Shown here one piece after another: positions 35,386-46,800 of a stretch of DNA of 64,000 nt (within the stretch, counting starts at the first letter, position 1; the number at the start of each line of letters is the position of its first letter). Below the pieces are notes generated by a model. That model searched no databases. It was not told the DNA's origin and saw only the letters and a list, made by a program, of their open reading frames with translations. The translations under genes and the position numbers were made by a program. This DNA comes from Fusobacterium ulcerans ATCC 49185 (lineage in GTDB: Bacteria > Fusobacteriota > Fusobacteriia > Fusobacteriales > Fusobacteriaceae): the NCBI RefSeq assembly GCF_900683735.1, contig NZ_LR215979.1:930001-994000 (forward strand), written 5' to 3'.

Positions 35386-36834
35386 ATGTTGGCGTATTTT
35401 GAAGCTTTGGTTGGTTTCCTATGGGGATTGCCTATAATTGTAATCATTTTAGGAACAGGATTTTATTTCACTTTTAAAACTGGATTTTTCCAAGTATTTC
35501 ATCTTAAGCATATTTTCTCTGAAACTATATGCAAGATAATTAAAAAGGGAAATAAGGCAGAGGGAGAAGGAAAAGGACTTATTACTCCATTTGAAGCAGT
35601 TGCAACAGCAATTGGGGGATCTGTTGGAGTAGGTAACATCGGAGGAGTTGCTACTGCCATGGCAGTAGGAGGCCCAGGATCGCTTTTCTGGCTTTGGATA
35701 GCGGCTTTTGTTGGAATGATATTAAAAATGGCTGAGGTATCTCTTGGAGTTTACTACAGAGAGAAAGATGAAAAGGGAGATCCATATGGAGGTCCTACTT
35801 ACTATATGGAGAAAGGTCTTGGAGAAGAAAAAGGTCATAAATGGTGGCTTATACCTGCAGCTATATTTGGTGGGGGAATATTCTCTACATTCTTTATAAC
35901 AGTACAAAACTATACAGTATCAGAAGCTGTAAGTGCTGCATTTGGAATTAAAATAATCTACGCAAGTATCATCTACATTGTATGTAACTATATCTTGATA
36001 ATTGGTGGAATCAAATCTCTAGGAAAATTAGCTGGAAAAATAGTTCCATTTATGTGTGTATTCTATGTAGGAGCAGCATTATATATAGTTGCTATAAATA
36101 TTGGAAACCTTCCTGCAACATTAGGGCTTGTATTTAAAGGAGCTTTCACTGGAACAGCAGCAGCTGGAGGATTTGCTGGAGCAGCTTTCAGCCAGGTAAT
36201 GAGAATCGGTATGGCAAGATCAGTATTCAGTAATGAAGCAGGATGGGGTAGTTCTCCAATGATTCATGCTTCTGCACAGACTGACCATCCTATTAAACAA
36301 GGACTATGGGGAGCATTTGAAGTATTCATTGATACAATCGTAGTTTGTACTTTGACTTGTCTTGTTATAATCATCACAGGTGTATGGAGCAGTGGAGCAA
36401 CAGGAGCTACTCTTACTCTAAATGCTTTTGCAACTGGTATGGGATCAGCAAGTAAAATATTCATAGCAACTGGAATATTCCTATTTGGAGTAACTACTTC
36501 ATCTGGATGGTATGCTTATTATGAAATTATTTTAAGACACCTTATGAAATCATCTCCTAAATTAAAAGATGGAATATTAAAATTCTATAAAATATTCTAT
36601 CCAGTACCAGGATTTGTAATGGTGGTTATGGCAACTACTATAGGAATGCCAGGATCAACTGTATGGTTGTTCGCTGACTTTACAACAGCAGTACCTACAT
36701 TTATTAATATAGCAGTTATGCTTTCATTAAGTGGAACTTTCTTTAAACTGTTCAAAGATTATAAAACTAAATATATTTTGAAAGAAGAAGTTAAACCTGA
36801 AGATAAAATAAAAGTATTCTATGAAGAAGACTAA
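35386..36834 (+). CDS. AGCS-family Na+/alanine(glycine) symporter
   Basis: 482 residues, about 11 helices. Family motifs are clear: T-A-I-G-G-S-V-G-V-G-N-I-G-G-V-A-T-A near residue 75, G-G-P-T-Y-Y-M-E-K-G-L-G near residue 140, and F-S-N-E-A-G-W-G-S-S-P near residue 286. The transporter takes up small amino acids with Na+. As third gene of the operon it probably imports the substrate of the two hydrolases or shuttles a released amino acid. A strong terminator follows. Confidence 0.92.
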   Translation: MLAYFEALVGFLWGLPIIVIILGTGFYFTFKTGFFQVFHLKHIFSETICKIIKKGNKAEGEGKGLITPFEAVATAIGGSVGVGNIGGVATAMAVGGPGSLFWLWIAAFVGMILKMAEVSLGVYYREKDEKGDPYGGPTYYMEKGLGEEKGHKWWLIPAAIFGGGIFSTFFITVQNYTVSEAVSAAFGIKIIYASIIYIVCNYILIIGGIKSLGKLAGKIVPFMCVFYVGAALYIVAINIGNLPATLGLVFKGAFTGTAAAGGFAGAAFSQVMRIGMARSVFSNEAGWGSSPMIHASAQTDHPIKQGLWGAFEVFIDTIVVCTLTCLVIIITGVWSSGATGATLTLNAFATGMGSASKIFIATGIFLFGVTTSSGWYAYYEIILRHLMKSSPKLKDGILKFYKIFYPVPGFVMVVMATTIGMPGSTVWLFADFTTAVPTFINIAVMLSLSGTFFKLFKDYKTKYILKEEVKPEDKIKVFYEED

Positions 36835-36856
36835 TATTATTTGATATGATACCTAT

Positions 36857-36888
36857 AAAAAAAGGAGTTGTAGCAGACTCCTTTTTTT
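36857..36888 (+). terminator. Terminator of the amidase-symporter operon
   Basis: AAAAAAAGGAGT (36857-36868) pairs with ACTCCTTTTTTT (36877-36888). Confidence 0.9.
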
Positions 36889-36981
36889 AATCAAAGTGGA
36901 GGAATAACTAAAAAGGGAAAGATAAAAAAAGGTGTACTAATAAAGAATAAAAATTAAAATTAAGAATATAATAAAAAAATT

Positions 36982-37009
36982 AAAGACTGTTAAGCAGTCT
37001 TTTTTTTTG
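36982..37009 (+). terminator. Second terminator 94 bases further on
   Basis: AAAGACTG (36982-36989) pairs with CAGTCTTT (36995-37002), followed by T. The short stretch between the two terminators has no clear ORF or promoter, so this may be a backup terminator or end a small RNA. Confidence 0.75.
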
Positions 37010-37069
37010 TTTAAAAACAGAGAAAAAAATACATATATAGATAACTTAGATGAGTATACTGATAACATA

Positions 37070-37157
37070 TGTGCTAAAAAAACATCATTATTTAATTTGT
37101 GTGCTGAAAAATAATATGTTATAATTTGTTAAATAAATTTTGTTTACAAAAATGTAA
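37070..37157 (+). promoter_or_regulatory. Promoter region of the giant autotransporter operon
   Basis: TTGTGT (37097-37102), a 17-base spacer and TATAAT (37120-37125). TGTGCT followed by an A-rich tract occurs twice (37070 and 37100), 30 bases apart, and the second copy overlaps the -35 box. A TTACA-AAAA-TGTAA inverted repeat lies just downstream (37144-37157). These look like regulator sites. The leader is about 160 nt. Confidence 0.5.
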
Positions 37158-37289
37158 TTTTTACACAAAAATAAAACGAACATATTCTTAGAATCTTGTA
37201 TTTAAAATATTTGTACGTCAAAAATAGATAAAATAACAAAATTTATAAATAAATATTCTATATAAAACATATGGAAAGGGAGAGAGATT

Positions 37290-37850
37290 ATGAAAAGAAT
37301 AACTGGGGTAATCCTTTTTTTATCTTGCTTGACAACTATACTTTATTCACAGGAAGTAAGTGAAAAAGAAGGAAGAAAAGTACTTGAGCAGATAAGAAGA
37401 GAAATACAGTTTGAGGAAAAAGCGAAACAAAAAGCTATTGAAGAGGCTGAAAAAGCTAGAATAGCAGCAGAAAAGGAAAAAGAAAAAAAGGGGAAAAAAA
37501 TACTTGAAGATATCAGAAGAGATATGAATGAATCACTTGAAGAAAAAGTATTCAGAAGTGAAAATGATCCTGAAGTAAGAGCAGCAGCTACAACAGCAGC
37601 TTTTGAAACAGGAAGAGAGAGAATGGCTTTCTTGAAAATGGAAGAGAAAGAGATAATGGATCTTGAAAAAGATTTAGGAATAGAAGGGGAAGAAAATAGA
37701 GTATTTTTAAGTCAAAAATTTGATGAAGTATATGAAGAATTTAATTCTAAAAATGTTGAAGTTCAGAATTTATCTGATGAAAATAAAAAACTTAATGAAT
37801 ACTTGACTAAACTGGATAGAATGGAACAAAAAGTAAAAGTGGGGAAATAG
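37290..37850 (+). CDS. Secreted coiled-coil protein preceding the giant autotransporter
   Basis: 186 residues. The N-terminus is a short signal peptide (M-K-R-I-T-G-V-I-L-F-L-S-C-L...L-Y-S). The Cys13 could be a weak lipobox, but cleavage after L-Y-S looks better. The rest is almost all charged heptad-like helix: E-K-A-K-Q-K-A-I-E-E-A-E-K-A-R and later leucine-spaced stretches. Small secreted helical proteins commonly precede RadD/Fap2-type autotransporters in fusobacteria and may help assembly or surface anchoring. The gap to the next ATG is only 12 bases, so the two are cotranscribed. It is not a clear FadA homologue. Confidence 0.75.
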   Translation: MKRITGVILFLSCLTTILYSQEVSEKEGRKVLEQIRREIQFEEKAKQKAIEEAEKARIAAEKEKEKKGKKILEDIRRDMNESLEEKVFRSENDPEVRAAATTAAFETGRERMAFLKMEEKEIMDLEKDLGIEGEENRVFLSQKFDEVYEEFNSKNVEVQNLSDENKKLNEYLTKLDRMEQKVKVGK

Positions 37851-37862
37851 GGGGGAAGGTTT

Positions 37863-40800
37863 ATGAAAAAAAATGAGATAGAAAAATCTTTAAAAAGATT
37901 TTTAAAAAGAAAAGTCAGTTATTCTTTTTCAGTGCTTATAGCATTTATGATAACAGGAGGAATATCATTAGGAGCTGGAATAACAACAGAGGAAATACAG
38001 GAAGCAAAAGGGGATATTTTAACTAAAATCCAAGTAGAGAGAGAAGAGATAAAAAAGAAGATAGCAGAAAATGAAAGACTTATAAAAGAATATAATTCAA
38101 ACTTTGTAGAGCTTGTAAGAAAAGGTGACTTTTATTCTAAATCTTTAGTTCCAAGTACACAGGTGATTTTTACTTATCAGCATTTAGATAGTGGAAAAAC
38201 AAAAGACAGAACTGATAAAGAATTTAAAGAAACAATAGATGCAATAAATGAATATTATGGAACAAGAGCAGGAAGAAGTACATTAAAATCTTCTGGAAAT
38301 ATTGGAAAAGATAAAGTAATGTCAGGAAATGGAGTAGCAGTAGATACTTCAGTATTCAGAGAAGAGATAGATCTAGGAGCTAACATTCAGCTTTTAGAAC
38401 CTGAGATGCCAGAAATAAATCCAAGTGTATCTGTAAATGTGACTACCCCAAATGTAGTATTAGGAGTTTTGCCAGGAGCTGTAAATCCAATTGCAATTAC
38501 AGTACCAAGCACATCTATAACTCAGCCAGGCATACCATCAACACCAAGTGGAGTAAGTGTAACTGTGGCAACACCATCAGCAGTAGATAAAATAGAAATA
38601 ACTGCTCCAGTTATTCCAACTCCAACAGAACCAGCTGAAAAAAATATAGTTGTTAATCTTCCAGCAGCACCAGAAGGATATGATCCAACTATGATAGTAC
38701 CTCCAGCAGCACCTTCTACACCAACAATAATAGCACCAGTGGAATTTACTCCACCAGCTTTAAACTTTGTAGGAACTGGATTTGGGCAGTCATATGGAAT
38801 AGGGTCAGTACAAAATGGAGCTAAAAGAGGAGGGATAGATGCTAATATAGTAATAGAAAACTATGAAAATTATTCTACTCCAGGAAATACAGAAGATAGT
38901 CCAGTAGAAATAGTGGCAGGAGGGAATGCTACTGTATGGAGTAATGGAAATATACATGCTTCAACTACAGTAGAGTATTCTTTTAGTGAGATATTGATTC
39001 CAGGAAATACAGGGAGAACAAATGCCTTTATTAATGAGTTGAGAGATCATAATGCTACTATTGGTGGAAATTATAAAATGTCTTATGGAGCTTCAGATGC
39101 TACATATACAAAAATGTTTTTGAGTCATAATCCAGCAGGAAGAAACACAGCTGATGGGTTTCCTTCTATGGGTGGAGGACTGACATCAGGATGGCTGGGA
39201 CAAAGTGGAGGAGCAAAAACAGCAGAATTCACTGGAACACTAGTATTGAATGGTTCATCTAAAATAAATCCAGTAGTAGGAACAACGTATGAAATACTTG
39301 TAGGAGTAGAGCATCAATTATGGGATAGTCAGGATAATAGAGTTGGTTATTCAATATTTAATAATAAAGGAAAAATAACACTGAATTCTGGTTATAATGT
39401 TATAGGAATAATGATAGATACAGAAGCTCTTAATGAAACAGGAAGAACTAAGTATAATAACAACCAAACTAAAAATACAGGGGTTATTATAATAAATAAT
39501 GAAAATAGTATAGGGATAGATTTTGGTGCTTATACAGCTCAAACTTATATTCCAGTTGATGTTGAAATTGGAAATATTGAGGTAAATGGTAAAAATAACT
39601 ATGGTTATAGAATGAAGAATATATTTACTTCTAATAATGTATATTATGATGATGTAACTGTATCAGGAGGAGCAGGAAAAATAACTGTAGGTGGACAGAA
39701 GAATGTAGGATTAGCCATAGGAAAATCTCTTTCTTCAGCTCCAAATCCTTATACAGAAGCTGGGAATTTAAATCATGGTGTGCTAAGTGGAGCAAATCCA
39801 ATATCTAACTTTTTTGGAATTAATGTAGAGATAGTAGGAAATGAAGTAATAGGATTTTTAAGGCTGCTTGATTATTCAACTAATAATACTAATGACTTTA
39901 TATTTAATAATCAGGTAATGGGAAATTTTAATATAGGTACAGGAGCTACTAACAGTACCCTTATAAGAACAGATAAATATGGAATTCAGATACTGGCTGA
40001 TATTACAACAACTGGAGCCAGTGGAAGCGGAAATACAGTTGCTCATTCTAATGGACAGACACAGCATATATATAATAGCGGAAATATAACTGTTGGAAGC
40101 GGTCTTGTACAAACTACAGGACTATCAGCTACTGGAACAGCTGCTTCATCTAAAATGAATATCAGAAACAGTGGAACTATCATTCTGGGTGGTAAAGAAA
40201 GTACAGGAATGTATGTAGATAAATGGACTCAGGGAGAAAATACAGGAACAATTAAAATGACTGGGTCTGAAAAAAATGCTGCTATTTCTAATGAGGGAAA
40301 ATTTAATCTTTCAGGAACTTTAGAAGTAAATGGAGAAAAATCATCAGGGCTGTATAATACTGGTGCTGGAGCAACTTCAATAAATAATGATACTGTTATA
40401 AAAGCCCAAAATGGAGCAACAGGTATTTATGGAAATGGTGGAACAATAACTCTTACAGCTGGAAAAAAATTAAATATAACTGTTGATGATACTTCTAATC
40501 CTGTGACAAAAGGGCTGGCAGTTTATGCTGGGAATGGATCTGTTATAAATATACAGGGAGCAGATATAAGTGTAAAAAATGGATCAGCAGGAGTAGCTTC
40601 CTTTGGTACAGGAAGCAGTATCAATTTAAATGGAGCAAAATTAGAATATAGTGGAGATGGTTATGCTGCATATTCTGATGGAGCTGGAAAAATTGATTTA
40701 ACAAATTCTCAAATAATACTTGGGGGAAATGCAACAGGTCTTGAAATGGACTTGAATATTGCAGAAGCATCTAGACCAATAAAGTTGAGTAATACAACTA

Positions 40801-43800
40801 TAACTATGATGTCAAATGATGCTATAGTTGCTAATTTGAAAAATGCAACAGGACTGCAAAGCTCAAATCTTCAGGGAACTATAATAACAGCTCTAGGGGG
40901 AAATATAAATATTAACCCAGGAACTGATATCTATGGAACATATGATAAATATAAAGTAGCAGCAGTAGATGGGGGAGACCTTACTATAGATAGAGATATG
41001 GATAAGTTTTCTACTGTAAATACTTCAGATGGATATTTTTATTCAAGAAGATTTTTAGCTCAAAGACTGAAATTAGATGTAGCAGCTGGAGTAGAGGTAA
41101 ATGCTTCTACAGACAGTACTTATGCTAATGACTATTTTAAAGGACAGGTTGTTGGACTTGAAATGAGTTCAAGTAAAGCAGCAGCAGCAGTATCTGATAC
41201 TCAAATCAATTTGAAGTATAATTCTATTGATGGAGGAGCTAAAGTATCAGCAAATAGAACAGACTCTGGGGGAGCAGGAGCTATTGGATTATATATAAAT
41301 TATGGGGAAATAAATGCAGATTCTGGAACATCTATTGAAGTAGAAACTGGAAGCGGTCCTGTAAATGATAAAGGTGTAGGAGTATACGCTGTAAATGGAA
41401 GTAAAGTAAATACTCAGGGAAGTATAAAAGTAGCTGGAAATAAAGCTATTGGTATATTGGGAATGACTAACAGAGAACAGCCATTGGGAATACCAATAAT
41501 CGATGAATTTGGTGGAAAAGTAGGAGAAAATACAATAGCTATTAATAATAGCGGAGATATAGAACTGGCAGGAGAAGGGAATATAGGAATATATGCTTTT
41601 AATAATAAACCTTCTGGAACAAAAGCTGATGCAGCAGCTAAAAATAGTGGAAATATTAAAATAGGCAATTCTACATCTGGAGAGATGGCAGTTGGAATCT
41701 ATGGAAGTGATGCAACTTTAGAAAATACTGGAACTATATCAACTGGGTCAGGAGCTATTGGTATTTATGCTGACCAAGAGTCAGAGATAACAAATATAGG
41801 AACTCTTGAATTAGGAACAAATGCAATAGGAGTACTGGCTAATGAAAATACAGTATTAAATACAACAACTTTAACTTTAAATCAAAATGGAAGTGGAACA
41901 ACAGGGCAAACAGCTGTTTTCTATAAAGGAAAAGGAACAGGATCAGAGACACAAACTTTAAACTTTGGAATAAATACTCAAAATCTTGAGAAAGCAACAG
42001 CTATTTATGTTGAAAATCTTAATTTTGTTTCAAACAGCCAGCTGGATATTGGAAAAGATGGAGTAGGAATATACCTGAAAAAAGGAAGTTTAAATAATAC
42101 TGCAACTAATGCTGGAACAATAAATCTATTATCTGGAAAAACTGGTGCAATAGGAATGTACACTTCTGCTGGAAAAATTATCAACAGCAATACTATAAAC
42201 ATAAATGATTCTACACACATTGGAATGTTTGTTTCAGGAACAGGAAATACAGTTTCAAATGGTGGAACAATAAATTTAGGAGCAGATAGTTCTACTGGAA
42301 TATATGTAAAAGATGGAGCTAAGGCAGAATTAAATACTTTAGGAAGTATTATTTTTACTGGAAAAGAAAGTGTAGGAGTATTTGCAGAGAATGCAGAAGT
42401 TGAAATAAAAGACAATATTCTTTTTTCTCAGTCTAATGAAAATAAAAATATCTTTGCTTATGGAAAAAATGGAGCTAAGGTAACTTTAGATGCTGGAAAA
42501 ACTTTGAGTGTAAATGGAGTTGGAACACCAGTGACTACAGGACATAAAACAGTTGGAATATATCTTGAAAATTCATCAGGTAAAAGTTCATATATAGGAA
42601 ATGGGAAAATACAGGTAAGTAATCAGGCTGTTGGACTTTATTCAAAAGGAGAGAATGACCTTATTGTAAATGTTGAAGCAACAGGAGCAAAAACAACTGG
42701 AATATTTGTAGATAGAGCTTCAAATATAGGAGGAACTGTAGTTGCTGAAAATGATGCAATCGGTGTATATGGAGATGGTGGAAAATTAAATATAGGAGTA
42801 GGAGGAGTAACAGATTTAACTTTAAAAACAACGACAGGAATAGGAACAGGAATGTATCTAACAAGTGGGGCTTATGCTGCTGGAGGAGATATCAATGTTG
42901 AAAATACCACTTCAAATAAGAATATTGGTGTGTATTACAGCAAAGGAACAGGAAGTTCACCTGTGGCTAACAGTTCTAAAATAAATCTAAAAAATGGAAA
43001 TACAATAGGAATATATGCAGCAGATGGAATAAATCTTTCAAATAATTCAGATATTACTACTCTTGCAGGAAAGACTGGAAATATAGGAGCTTTTATTGGA
43101 GGGAATTCTAAATATACTTCTAATGCAGATATTACTTTAAATGGAGCTGGAGGAATAGGAATATATTCTGAAAATGGTCAGGGAATAAATTCTACAGCGG
43201 GAAAGATACTGCTTAATGATCTAGGAAGTACTTCAGTAGGTATGGCAGCAGAGAATACAGCCTCTGTAGAAAATCTAGGAACAATAACAGATGCTGGACA
43301 AAATCTAGGAATGTATATTTCAGGAACTGCTTCAAGTTCAGGGAAAAACAGTGGAACTATAACTACAGATAAAGGAACAGGAGTATATGTAGAGGGGGCA
43401 GGAAATAGCTTTGATGGGTCAGCAGGAAAAATAGAAGTAGTGACAAGCGGAATAGGGATTTATTTGGAAAATACAGGTTCTAATAAAATAAAATCTGGAA
43501 TTTTAGATATAGCTTCAGGAGCTGTAGGAGTTTATGGTGATAATGCTAAGATTGATTTTACAGTAAATTCTTCAACATCAACAGGAGCAATAGGAGTTAC
43601 AGCTAAGAATAATTCAGTAATATCAGGAAATATTACAACAGGAACAGGATCAGTAGGAGCATATATCCTAGATGGTACAGTTTCATTAAATGGAGCAGTG
43701 ATAACTACTGGAGTGAATACATCAGACACATCTGTAGGGATACTTTTAGATAAAGGAATTACATCTACATATACTATAAATAATGTAAATGTAAATGCTA

Positions 43801-46800
43801 GAAATGGAGTAGGAATATATCTAGGAAATGATACTGGAACTTTTACAGGGGTGGATTTAGTTCTTAATGGAACTGTAAAAACTGAAGGAGGAGTAGGAGT
43901 ATATGTAACTGAGTATTCTACTTTGACAACAGGAAATGCAACTTTAAATATTGATGGAGGAGCAGGGATTTATGTGGATAAAGGAACTGCAAACCTCGGA
44001 ATAACAGGAAACCTTACATTTAATTTCCTGTCAGGTGGAGGAATAGGGATATTTAATAATGGAGGAAATCTTACTCTTGGAAATAATATAAATGTTACAG
44101 GATCAGGTTCGCTTGCATCAACATCTAATGGGAGTCTGTCATCAACAGGAAATCTTAATGTAGGAGATGGAGCAGTAGGACTTTTAGGAGAATATAATAG
44201 TGGAACAACTACACCACAAAGTATATCAAATTCTGGAAATATAACAGCATCATCAGGTGGAATAGGGCTTGCAGCTATGAAAGGGAGTTCGCTTCCAGGA
44301 GCAGGAATAACAATAGCTAATAGTGGTACAATAACTGCCTCAGGAAAATCATCAAGTAATGCCTCTATTGGAATATATACAGATATTGCTGATGTAGTAA
44401 ATACTGGGCAAATCAATGTAGGAACAGATGGAATTGGTATCTATTCTTCTAACAATGGAACAGCTTTGTCAATACAGAATGACAACATGAAAATGATTGG
44501 TGCAGGAGGAATAGGAGCATATATTAAAGGGGCAATAACTGGAATAATATCAAATAATATCACTTCAGTTGCTGGAGCATCTAATAATACAGGTGTTGTA
44601 TTGGAAAATGTTACTGGAGCACCTTTAAATATGGGAACAATTTCTTTAGGAGCAGACAGTATAGGAGTATTGGCTAAAGGAACAAGTGGAACAGTTAATG
44701 GAACTATTGGAGTTGGAAATGGAGAAACATCAATAGGACTTGTAGCTGACAATGGCTCAAATATAACAATTGGAACTTCTGCAAATATTTCAGCAGGAGA
44801 TAAGGGAATAGGAGTATATGTAAATGGAGCTTCTTCTTCTGTTATAATAAATGATATTTCAAAAATCAGTGTAGGAACAGATGGAGTATTTGTATATTCA
44901 AATGGAGGAAATCTCACATTCTCTGGAAATCTTGTAGCTGACAATAAAATTGGAATAGTAGCAGAAGGAGGAAGTGTAAATACTCTAGGTTCTTCTATTA
45001 CAGCAAAAAATGGAGGAATAGGTGCTTATGTAAAAAGTTCAGCTCCATCATTTGGAACTACTGTTATAACTGTACAAGCTGGAACATCAGAGAAACATTC
45101 AATAGGAATTTATTATGATGGTGTTACCTCAGTTGGAATTATTCCAACAATAAATCAAACTGGAAATAATACTATTGGATTGATATTAAATAAATCTTCT
45201 GGAACATTGGCAGGAACTACTATTGGAACAACAGGAAGCAATCAGGTAGGGGTAATGGTAAAAGGAACTGTTTCCAATAATGTAGGAGTAACTGGAAATA
45301 TTGATGTATCAGGGGATAAAAATATCGGATTGTATAATGAAGGGGGAACATTAAATATAGGAGGAGCTGTACTAGTTGGAACTTCTTCAACAGGAGAAAA
45401 AGCTTCAATAGGAGTATATCTTGATGGAGGAACATATACAGGAACAGGAGCTGTATCAGTAGGAGCCAACAGTATTGGTGTCTATGGAGTGAATGTAGGA
45501 AATATTTCACAGACAGGAGCACCTATTTCAGTTGGAGCAGGGGCTGTAGGTATTTATGGAGCAGGAACTGGAACAGAAACTATGACTGTAACAGCACCAA
45601 ATATTACAGTGGGAACTAATAAAGCTGTAGGTGCTTATGGAAAAGATATAAATATGCTGGTATCAGGAAATATGTTTGTAGGAGCTGGAAAAAGTGTTGG
45701 AATAGTAAGCTCTGGAAATGGAGATATTTCATATACTGGAGATATAACAGTAGATAATAAAGGAACATCAGAAGCATCTATTGGAATATATAAATCTCTG
45801 GGAACAGGAGTTATAACTACTTCATCTGGAAACTGGAATGTAGGAGATGGAGGTTATGGAATCTATGTTCAGCAGGTAATAAAGGAAGAAGGAAAAGCAG
45901 ATATCATTACTTCAAATACTGCAACTATAAATAATGATGCAGATATGGTCCTTGGAGAAGCTGCTGTTGGAATTTATGCTTCTGGGAATAATAACATAAC
46001 AAATAATGGGAATATAACAGTAGGAGTTACAACTGTACCAGGAGGAAACCATGCAAATGTAGCAGAACACAAAAATTCAGTTGGAATCTATCTGGCTTCT
46101 GGAAGTAAAGCTGTAAATACAGCAGGAACTATAATAACAGTAAATCATGATCATTCATTAGGAGTATTTGGAACAGGAGCAGAAACTAAATTTACAAATA
46201 ATGGAATTATGAATATAGATAATGGGGGAATTGGTGTTCTGGTAAGAGCTGGAGCAATAGCAGTAAATAATGGAACTATTAATTTAGGAGGAACATTAGC
46301 TAATTGTGGGGCTTCTACTGTAGGTATGGCAGCATACGCTGGAGGAACAATAATCAATAATTCCGTTATAAATGTAATTGAAGGTGTTGGAATGCTTTTA
46401 AGTGTAGGTTCTGAACTTGTAAATGATGGGACTATCAATGTAGTTAATGGAACAGGAATAGAAGGTAGTGGAAAAGTAGTAAACAGAGGAAACATATATG
46501 TTACTGGAACAGGAAAAGATGAAGATACTTCAGGAACATCTTCTACTGCCAATATAGGAAGTGTTGTTGTAGATTCAAAAGGAAATATAACAATAAATGA
46601 CAAGTATGTAGCTATTGGAGGAACACTTTCAACTGCAGGTTCTATAATAGTTAATGGAGCATTTGTAGATGTAACAACTGGAACTCCATTATTTAACGCT
46701 CATAGTGTAAGTGGGGAAGTAAGACTTCTTTCAAACTTTGCTTCAACTGGAAATGGTAGAACATACTTAATAGAAGATTTTGTTAATACAGCAGCAGGAA

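Noticed and set aside
41414-46603. Minus-strand ORFs up to 167 codons inside the giant autotransporter
   Set aside because: Proline/serine/threonine/isoleucine-rich mirror images of the glycine/asparagine-rich repeats; no starts with ribosome sites and no domain.
38400-46800. Possible several separate genes or frameshifts in the 10-kb frame
   Set aside because: A single frame is open from signal sequence to barrel with the expected domain order, so it is one gene.
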